From contig NC_087062.1 of the NCBI RefSeq assembly GCF_963678635.1, positions 61,791,584-61,855,583 of the forward strand: DNA of 64,000 nt, given 5' to 3'. The notes beneath the pieces were generated by a model. It ran no database searches, had not been told where the DNA came from, and saw only the letters and a program-made list of their open reading frames with translations. The stretch is from Symsagittifera roscoffensis (taxonomy: Eukaryota > Xenacoelomorpha > Acoela > Convolutidae). The translations under genes and the position numbers were made by a program. Shown piece by piece: positions 56,491-64,000 of the stretch; position 1 is the stretch's first letter; every line of letters starts with the position of its first letter.

Positions 56491-57231
56491 TTGTTGATAT
56501 ACTGGGACAGCCGTGGTGGTCCCCTGCAATTACTTAAAATTACTTTGACTGGATTCATTTACCACTGCTACCGCTCGTGGACACTTGTGGGTGGACACAG
56601 GTTGGTGGATCACATGATTGTAGTTGGAGCAAGCTCACTCAGAAGGACCCTTGACTACCTACCCTACGATCTAAGGGTAAAGTATCGAAGATTCAATTTT
56701 GCAAAATCGGGACTAAGCCTCAACCCAAACAACGTGTGTAAGCTCAAGAAATTGCAGTGGTTACTTAGAAACGGTTCCCTAAAATCCAGAGAAATCATTC
56801 TCTGGCACGACGTGATAAACAATAGTATCACAAAGCATCCCAAAAACTTTAATAGGAAGTTTTCCCCGGAGCAGTTAACTGAAATCACCACGAATTTTCA
56901 GCATCAAATAGCTGCGATCATATACATTCGTCAAGACGGTACCAATCACATTTTTGAAAAGTTACGGAAGACGAAACCTCTGACCATCGACGCGATAAAA
57001 CGACTTCTTCCTAAACAAAAACAAAACGACATTGATACAGTTGTTGCCCTCTCTAAGCTACATCATCCCCCTCCGTCTCTTGAGCTGAAGTTGCTCAACA
57101 AAGTACTTTCGAAACGTCACAACCTCCGTTCAGTAGTACTTCAGCAAAGATCAAAATCCAGAGTACGGCCCACCAAATCAAAGAGAGCAGCAGCAAAGAA
57201 ACAACAAGCAGCCCAATCCTCATCGCACTAG
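56491..57231 (+). pseudogene. ORF1-like protein of LINE 2, weakly SGNH-like
   Basis: A frame of 246 codons with HMIVVGASSLRRTL, FNFAKSGLSLN and IILWHDVINNSIT, which could be degenerate blocks I, II and III of an SGNH fold, and a very basic C-terminus (RSKSRVRPTKSKRAAAKKQQ). It precedes the PHD-finger ORF in the same orientation, so it is probably part of the same LINE or its 5' neighbour. The catalytic identity is uncertain. Confidence 0.5.
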
Positions 57232-57249
57232 TTCTGGTGAGTCTGATTT

Positions 57250-57385
57250 TCTTGAGACTAGTCTCTCCTGAGGTTTTTAAACCTTGGAGTATCAGTCCAA
57301 GGGAATCAAAAAACTCAAGTCTTCTCTAGTTTGGTCTTCTCCTGAGGTTTTATACCTTGGAGTGTCAGTTCTGAGAAGATTTTTT
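57250..57385 (+). repeat. Two short direct repeats between LINE ORFs
   Basis: CTCCTGAGGTTTTTAAACCT...TTGGAGTATCAGT at about 57267 recurs as CTCCTGAGGTTTTATACCTT...GGAGTGTCAGT at about 57338, with a period of roughly 70 bases. Confidence 0.6.
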
Positions 57386-57393
57386 TTATTTTT

Positions 57394-58542
57394 TTGAGCA
57401 AGATGGGCTCAGAAGAAAGACGCAGAAATGCTAGCGTCTCGCAAGCATCTGAGAAATCTTGTAAAACATGCAAAAAGCCGATCACAAACAAAAGTCAAAT
57501 CTTTAATTGCATTGCCTGTGGCGATGTTATGCACATGACAAAAACATGCACTGGAATATCTGAAACTGCCATCCTTGGAATTTCGGAGATCAGCCAGAAC
57601 GTCCTCCTGCTCTGTAACTGTTGTGTTGGAAACAATAGAAAAGAGTCGATGATCAACGATTTGATGCAAACCCGTCCATCCATTGCCGAAAGAAAACTAA
57701 ATGAAATTGCCGAACAATTCTCTACATTTAAACAAGAGATAGATTCACTTAAGCCAAATATAGATGAAACAAACAAAAAACCACAAAACCGAAATGAGCC
57801 AAAGCAACATGCCTTAAACAAACCAGAATCAAGCTATAACGGAATCCGGATAAGAGGACTGCTTGAATTGGACTCAAAAAATTCAAGAGATAGACACGAA
57901 CACGACTTGGAAGAGGTGAACAAACTGTTTGCGTTCTTAACAGTTGAATCAAAAATCACAGATTTAAAACGTTTAGGAAAATATGAAGAAGGAAAAAGGC
58001 CCTGCACAATAGTTGTAAATGTTTCAAATGAATGGCAAAAACGACTGATACTAATGTCCTTGGCAAAATTGAAAAACTACGACAAAACTCTTTTAGTGTC
58101 AAAAGAGCTCAGCCCAAGTGAATTTCTGATTGAGAACAAACTTCTTATGAAAAGACGAACAATGATAGAAACTGGCGTATCAGCTAAAAACCTAAGGCTA
58201 AGGGAACTTGTCCTTTACCGATATGACGAAGAAAGTGGAAATTGGAAAAAAGTCGAAGAAAGCAATAGACTACCTACTGCTAAGTATTTTAAAATTTTAT
58301 GCCTAAATGTCAGAAGTATTTTAGACATCAACAGAAGAACAGCTCTATCAAATGCCATTTTACAAACAGACTACGATATACTATGTCTCACAGAGACATG
58401 GCTGGTAAAGGAAATCCCAGATAAAGCTCTGCATTTGGCTGGTTTTAATATAATTCGCATAGATAGAAAAAAACTCCACTCACGGAGGTGTACTCATGGC
58501 GATAACTCATTGGAAAATGATGCACTCAAAGGACGAATATGA
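57394..58542 (+). pseudogene. LINE 2: PHD-finger ORF running into endonuclease
   Basis: 382 codons. A C4HC3 PHD-like finger (CKTCKKPITNKSQIFNCIAC, then MHMTKTCTG and CNCC) is followed by a coiled/charged region and a nucleic-acid-binding-like fold (RIRGLLELD, IVVNVSNEWQKRLI). At about codon 300 the frame continues directly into an EEP endonuclease start (KILCLNVRSILDINRRTALS, YDILCLTETWL). PHD-finger ORF1 proteins are known in CR1-like LINEs, but here ORF1 and endonuclease share one frame. The frame is cut at 58542. Confidence 0.75.
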
Positions 58543-59100
58543 AAATGCAGTGTTAAAAAAGCTCATTGAACATGACTATGAACAATTATTCGACTCCAAA
58601 AAAAGCAGCTTGATGTTTTATTAACAAACAACCCTGGAGTGATACTCAACTGGCACACGGACCAAACAGCAACAAACGCATACAGCATTGACAAAGTTTC
58701 ATGCTCAGATCATTATGCTTACTCTGCAACAATTAACATGGAAGCCAGTACCAAAGAATTAAATAAAGGTGAAAGTCTGGCATTTAACAGAGCCGATTAA
58801 ACGACAATAAATCAAGAAATAAAAGACAAACCTTTCATACCGATTTGTTACAGTAATGTAAATCAGCTCCTGCGTCAGTGGTATGCATGGTTATGGGACA
58901 AAATAAAGAACAATGTACCCAAGGTTACATCACACAGATCAACTCTCCCCCGTGGGTGACACCAAGTACGTCTCACATGCTAAAAAGAGTACAATACTTA
59001 AAACGGCGCTTTGATCGGCAAAACAAACCTACTTTAAACAAACCTACTTTAAGCCTTGTCCTAAAACACAAAAAATTGGAAAAAAAATCTTTAAATAGCA
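58543..59100 (+). pseudogene. Deleted endonuclease part of LINE 2
   Basis: Only the end of the endonuclease remains, in another frame: LDVLLTNNPGVILNWHTDQ and CSDHYAYSATIN (58630-58795), the latter being the SDH active-site motif. The central nuclease is missing. The rest is frame-broken linker to RT. Confidence 0.6.
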
Positions 59101-60397
59101 TTGACTGAAGATCAAGCAATTTATGAAGAAACAGTAAAAAGCAGTAGACGATTGAGTGACCTACAAAAATACTTGAACAAAATAAGTAGTTCCAGGCAAT
59201 ATCCCCAAAAAATGTTTTACAAGGAAAAATCCACTAGAGATGACACCAAAAAAGCTACATTTTTTAACGAATTCTTCATCAGTGTATATCAAAAGGAATC
59301 AAATCCTAACCCTCTCGCACAAAATACAAACTGTTCTCCTTCAGAAGAAATCTGTACAAAAATACACATTGAAGAAACCAAAATCGAATTCATTCTCAAA
59401 AATCTTTTAACAGATAAAGCATCAGGTTTTGATGGTATAGGTAATATAATCCTAAAAAATCGTTCTGAAACTCTGTCAAAGTTGCTCTATCTTCTCTTCC
59501 GCACATTCATTAACAAGCGGCTCTTCCCGAACTACTGGAAAACAAGTCAAGTGGCCCCAATTTTTAAAGAAAAGAACAAGGCGTCAGTTGAGTGCTACCG
59601 ACCAATTAGCCTTTTATGCTCCGCCTCGAAGGTCTTCGAAAAAATTATCTTTGATAATATATACCCCAATGTTCAACCTTTTTTGGAACACGCACAATAC
59701 GGCTTCCGGCAAAAAGGGTCAGCAGTACTACAAATGGTACAATTTTTGAGCAAAGTATATGAGCTCTACGATGACAAAAATGTTCAAACACTATCAGTCC
59801 TTTATCTAGATTTTTCTAAAGCATTTGATAAAGTTCCTCGTAGTATCCTACTCGCTAAACTACGGAACATAGGTCTAGGCATTCAAATACAAGACATAAT
59901 ACAAGACTATCTAACAGATAGAATGCAATTTGTGAAAATCAATAAAAGTTCATCAACTCTGAAAGAAGTAACTAGCGGTGAACCACAGGGCTCAATTCTT
60001 GGCCCTCTACTTTTTCATTAACAACTTTCCCAAATGCATTGAGAATTCGGATTGTTTTGGCTATTGTGACGATATGAAGATCTTGCCTACTGAAGAAATT
60101 CATCTGCAAAAAGACACGACAAATGTTGAAAAATGGTGCAAAGAAAATAAAATGCCGCTGAATGAAGATAAATGTAATCTGTTAAACCTCAAAGGGAAAA
60201 TGGAAGTTACACTATTTAATACAAATGTTGATACCGCAAAGACCCAAAAAGACTTAGGTATTTTAATGTGTGACAACCTTTCGTGGTCAGTAAATGCTGA
60301 AAATCGCATATCAAAAGCAATGGGAGCTTTTTACAAAATCAAACGGAATATCTCGAAAAAAACTTCATTTAAGTCAAAATTAAACTTATACTGTTGA
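59101..60397 (+). pseudogene. Reverse transcriptase of LINE 2, frameshifted
   Basis: Frame 59101-60021: SGFDGIGNIILKNRSE, YRPISLLCSASKVFEKIIF, QYGFRQKGSAVLQMVQFLSK, LDFSKAFDKVPRSILLAKL and GEPQGSILGPLLF. It then shifts at about 60015 into 59978-60397 with the catalytic box CFGYCDDMKIL, where CDD replaces the usual ADD, and a thumb (KTQKDLGILMCDNLSW). The order and motifs are those of a non-LTR RT. The frameshift makes it dead. Confidence 0.85.
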
Positions 60398-60514
60398 TAC
60401 ATTGTACCAATCATAAGCTATGCATCGCAAACATGGTATCCGAACAAAGCAGAATTAAGACAACTAGAAAGAGTACAAAAACGAGCGACTTCTTGGATTA
60501 CAAATAACTTCAAA

Positions 60515-60982
60515 ATGAGTTATACTGAAAGACTGAAACTTTTAAAGCTCCTTCCACTCTCAATGTATTTTGATTTACACGACATATTGTACTTAGTTTC
60601 ACTACTAAAAAATAAACATGACATTGATTTGAATACAATTATTCATAAAAACGAATCACGAACGAGACAAGCAACACGTGGTGAGATTGCTGTTCATGCA
60701 ACAAGACTGAAAAAGTCAAATGAAAATTATTATATACGTTCTAATACGCTATACAACTACTTTAGCCAAATTGTGGACTTCGAAAATCAAGATTATGCCA
60801 GCCTGAAAATATCTCTAACAAACACGTATTGGAAATTCTTCAACAGAAATTTTGCAGAAAACAACTTGTGTATGTGGAGAATTCTTTGCTGGTGTGGAAA
60901 CTGCAACCCACCGGGAAAAATTATGAACTTATAAACGAGGGTTCAAAACCCATGGAGAAATCATCCTACTACTACTACTAAC
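60515..60982 (+). pseudogene. C-terminal part and 3' end of LINE 2
   Basis: Frame 60515-60934 (SYTERLKLLKLLPLSMYFDL...) is the typical LINE C-terminal region with LPLSMYFDLHDILYLVSLL. Before it, 60398-60514 encodes ASQTWYPNKAELRQLERVQKRAT in another frame. Shortly after the stop is (CTA)5 at 60966-60980, a simple repeat like the 3' ends of CR1/RTE-type LINEs. Confidence 0.75.
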
Positions 60983-61465
60983 CAGGGTAGAGCAAAAGAT
61001 TAAGGTTTCATTGATTTACTGCTGCACTTCAGCACTCCGATAATTGATTTATTACTACTCACTAGTTCATCCGTTGATTATATTAAATTTACTGTTGATT
61101 GTCTCAACAATTTGTTTTTGAGTTGGCGAGAAAAAATCTAACTTCGGTGCGAACTCATGCAGGTTTCTGATGATGACGAAATTCGACTGAGGAAGCTCAT
61201 TAACTCAGTTACTTCAGACCTAGTTGATTGCTTCTTTACTTTGTCCTGCAATCAAGCTGAAAACCCGTGAGTAGAATTTGTCATGAAGTCTCTTGCAAAT
61301 ACATTCGAGCGGTGAAAGGATGAAAATCAAAATTCTGCTGTAAGCAGAATGATGACGACAATACTTGGGCTTGGAGCAACACTATGTATTTTTTAGTGTA
61401 CTTGTGAAAAATACAAAGAAGAATATTGCGGGAAACCAGAACAACTTATAGGCAAGAGCCGATTT

Positions 61466-62275
61466 CCAGACCCCGCTGGCAACTTGCCTCACTATCACGT
61501 TCTCATATGGTGTGAACCAGGTACTTTCTCAGAAAATAATTCCACACAGTGTCAAAAAGACAACTAACAACAAGCTAAAAGAAACTTTTGAGAGCAATTT
61601 ACAACTCCTGGTGTCGTATGAAGACATTTCCGATTCTGATCTCTGTGTCCGCAGGCACGATTGCGAAAAAGCAATTATATATGCTTCAAAAGAGCTGAAA
61701 TAATTAAATTTGCCGAACTCCTCCTTTCCCACAGAGTCAATGAAATTGGACACTTAAACTTAACCGTTCCTGTCCGGATCTGCCGTAAAATTTCATGAGC
61801 TAGGTCTTCTTGAGTATGATGACCAGGATCGTGATTGGCTTCATCCGAACACTGTGCTCAAACTTGAGAAACATAAGTATGCTGTCATAACTGCTGAAAC
61901 TTAAGTGCCCACAATTTCACATTTGTTCCTGTTAACACGCTATAGTACTAACCTCTTGGCAACTAATCTACAATTGAGCTGCTCCTATTTCACGTATTAA
62001 TCTAGTGGAGGAGCATGCTGAATGCAAAGTAACCGCAGGCAAAGACGGCAAGCATTCCCGTTGAGGTTCGATGGCATTCTCAACCGATATCTGTGAAACA
62101 TTTCACGGAGGAGGTTGACAAGAAGCGTGAACGACCAGAGGAAAAAAAACGATTGCACTTTGCTTTCAATTACAGAAGGCAGTCATTGGCTCGAGGCTAC
62201 CTCGTCACAACAAACATGTCATTCATTCATATACCTAATCTTCCGGCGGATGAAAGTATGTGAAAGTTCAAAATA
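61466..62275 (+). repeat. Degenerate tandem unit, copy A
   Basis: Aligns by eye to copy B (62377-63148) from GCTGGCAACTTGCCTCA to the GGATGAAAG end, over about 780 bases with many small indels. It has only short broken frames. One reads GNLPHYHVLIWCEPGTFS, with an H-x-H motif that weakly recalls Helitron/Rep proteins. Function unknown. Confidence 0.6.
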
Positions 62276-62376
62276 TGCAGCTGAACAACTTACGATGTGA
62301 TTGCTTCCCAATTCAGGATTAAAGAAAATTAACCATATCTTATAAGGTGATTCTTGTAAAGTTGAATCCCGAATTC

Positions 62377-63148
62377 TACACCACCGCTGGCAACTTGCCT
62401 CACCATCATATTCTCATATGGTGTGAACCAGGTACTTTCTCAGTAGATAATTCCAGGTGTCAAAAAGACAATTAACAAGCTATAAGAAATTTTTGAGAGC
62501 AATTTACAGCTCCTGGTGTCCCTTGAAAATCCGCTTATGATCTCTGTGTCCGCAGGCGCGTTGCGAAAAAGCAATTAAAGATGTTTAAAAAGAGCAGAAG
62601 TAATAAAATTTGCCGAACTCTTCCTTTCACAGATAGTCACTGTAAATGAACCCTTTAACTTGACCGTTCCTGTCCCGGTCTGCCCTAAAACTTCTCAATG
62701 AGCCAGGTCTTGCTGAGTATGTTGACCAGGATCGTGATTGGCCTCATTCGAACACTGTGCTCATAAATGAGAAACATATGTATGCTGCTATAACTGGTGA
62801 AACTTTAGTGCCCACAAGTTCACATTTGTTCCTGTTAACACGCTCTAGTACTAACATCTCGGCAGCTAATCTACAATTGAGCTGCTCCTATCTCACGTAT
62901 TAATCTAATGGAGGGGCATGCTGAATGCAAAGTAACCGCAAGCATAGATGGCAAGCATTTCCGTTGAGGTTCGATGGCATTCTCAACCGACATCTGAGTT
63001 CTGTTAAACATTTTATGGAGGTTGACAAGACACGTGAACAATCAGAGGAAAAAAGGAGAGCACGTTGCTTTCAATTACAGAAGGAAGTCATTGGCGTGAG
63101 GCTACTTCTTGTTCCAGCGGATGAAAGGTAAGTGAAAATTTGAAAACC
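62377..63148 (+). repeat. Degenerate tandem unit, copy B
   Basis: Copy B of the pair. It ends GATGAAAGGTAAGTG, a perfect splice-donor consensus where copy A has AAAGTATGTG. Frame 62925-63131 (RREQSEEKRR-like, VIGVRLLLVPADER) might be the last bit of an exon, so this could be a decayed duplicated exon rather than a transposon. Confidence 0.6.
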
Positions 63149-64000
63149 TTGCTTCTCTTGAATAAGAGAGTCGGAATATATTTTAAATTCTGGGACAACC
63201 ATTTGCGTATAATTGAGTTCCATTTAACTGCGAGTGTCGCCTATAAATTTTAATTACCATAAATTTATAATGTGCTGATGCTACCAACACTTGAAATGTA
63301 AGAACATTTTCAAAGCATTAATGATTTGAATATTTGAAAGCCGTAAATCCATTTAATGTTCAGCAGTAATTTATTTTAATAAATGCAGTAAATTCATTTC
63401 GGTGTCCTGTTAACTTATTGATTTTATTTACCTAATTATTTGTGCCTTCCCACAATTATAGTCGCCAGGGAAGAATCATTAAGTGCAGTAATGTAACAAG
63501 TGCTAAACACCTATGTTAGTTACTCTTGCTAAATTACCTTAATTGGAGCGAATTAGACGCTTAATAGATTAAATTGTAATTTCACTTATATTCGCTCGCT
63601 TAACTTATATTATGTCAATGACGAAGTGCTAAAGTATATTTGTTAAAAGTAAACAATAATCTGATCATTAGATCAGTAGAAAAGAGAGAGCGATAAATAC
63701 CAGTAGCTCGAGAAAAGAATAGTTATAATTCAGAAATAATACTCAATTTTTATTCTAATCGAAACTTCAGACTCAAGCGAAGGTTAAGACGACATCTCAA
63801 AGCGCATCCCTGAGTTGAAGATTCAAAAGCCTAGACCGCACATCCAACATACATACTTCATCACTCTAGAACACTAAACAATACTCAACAAACAATCGAT
63901 AATAGCCAGTAACGGTATATTACATTTGTTTATCAGAATTAGAAAATTGGATAAGTTTTTTTAACTCGTTTTCGGTTAAGCAATTTGTTTTCTGCCTACT
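63149..64000. other. No feature recognised
   Basis: AT-rich sequence with no long frame, splice-bounded exon or repeat that I recognise. Confidence 0.5.

Noticed and set aside
1-64000. CRISPR arrays, bacterial operons, tRNA or rRNA genes
   Set aside because: None seen. The window is animal nuclear DNA; no cloverleaf or rRNA sequence was recognised by eye.

Overview
The window is nuclear DNA of an animal, most likely an AT-rich, transposon-laden invertebrate. The reasons are spliced genes with GT-AG introns (and one GC-AG), three recognisable animal genes (a transglutaminase, a MATH/TRAF-domain protein, and the Golgi Qb-SNARE membrin/GOSR2), and a mixture of Ty3/gypsy, CR1/RTE-like LINE, Tc1-like and hAT-like elements. 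I cannot name the phylum. Bases 1321-1520 are an assembly gap.

Layout. 1.8-4.6 kb (-): a broken Ty3/gypsy remnant (gag, zinc knuckle/protease, RT, RNase H). 5.0-32.4 kb (+): a multi-exon host gene of unknown function, assembled from at least 11 exons whose splice phases agree. Its introns hold two insertions of one LTR family: a 392-bp solo LTR (7812-8203, TSD GTAC) and a giant full-length element (8643-27265, 18.6 kb, TSD CGGC). 35.5-37.6 kb (-): an intronless, apparently intact transglutaminase, head-to-head with a four-exon MATH-domain gene (38.2-40.5 kb, +). 40.7-49.9 kb: a LINE fragment, an exact 496-bp tandem duplication, a palindromic Tc1-like element with TA target sites, and a nearly complete CR1-like LINE (-) with an SGNH-type ORF1. 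50.1-53.4 kb (-): membrin in three exons. 54.6-60.98 kb: a 145-bp foldback element, then a decayed second LINE (+) with a PHD-finger ORF. 61.5-63.1 kb: two degenerate tandem copies of an unidentified unit.

The main discovery candidate is the giant LTR retrotransposon. Its two 410-bp LTRs differ at only three positions by eye, so it is young. Its plus strand is rich in A and poor in G. After a long repeat-bearing leader it carries gag (CCHC knuckle followed by an Asn/Arg/Ser/Tyr-rich tail), an aspartic protease, RT (YLDD)/RNase H, and integrase (HHCC, D,D35E). It then carries about 6.3 kb that ordinary gypsy elements lack: a signal-peptide Ser/Thr/Pro-rich ORF, an envelope-like glycoprotein region (possibly of chuvirus-glycoprotein type, a tentative family resemblance), and a downstream reading frame of about 600 codons with no family I recognise. 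The coding regions are interrupted by single in-frame stops and several frameshifts, so this copy is probably not autonomous. Its LTRs contain an inverted repeat that keeps pairing through a compensatory change relative to the solo LTR.
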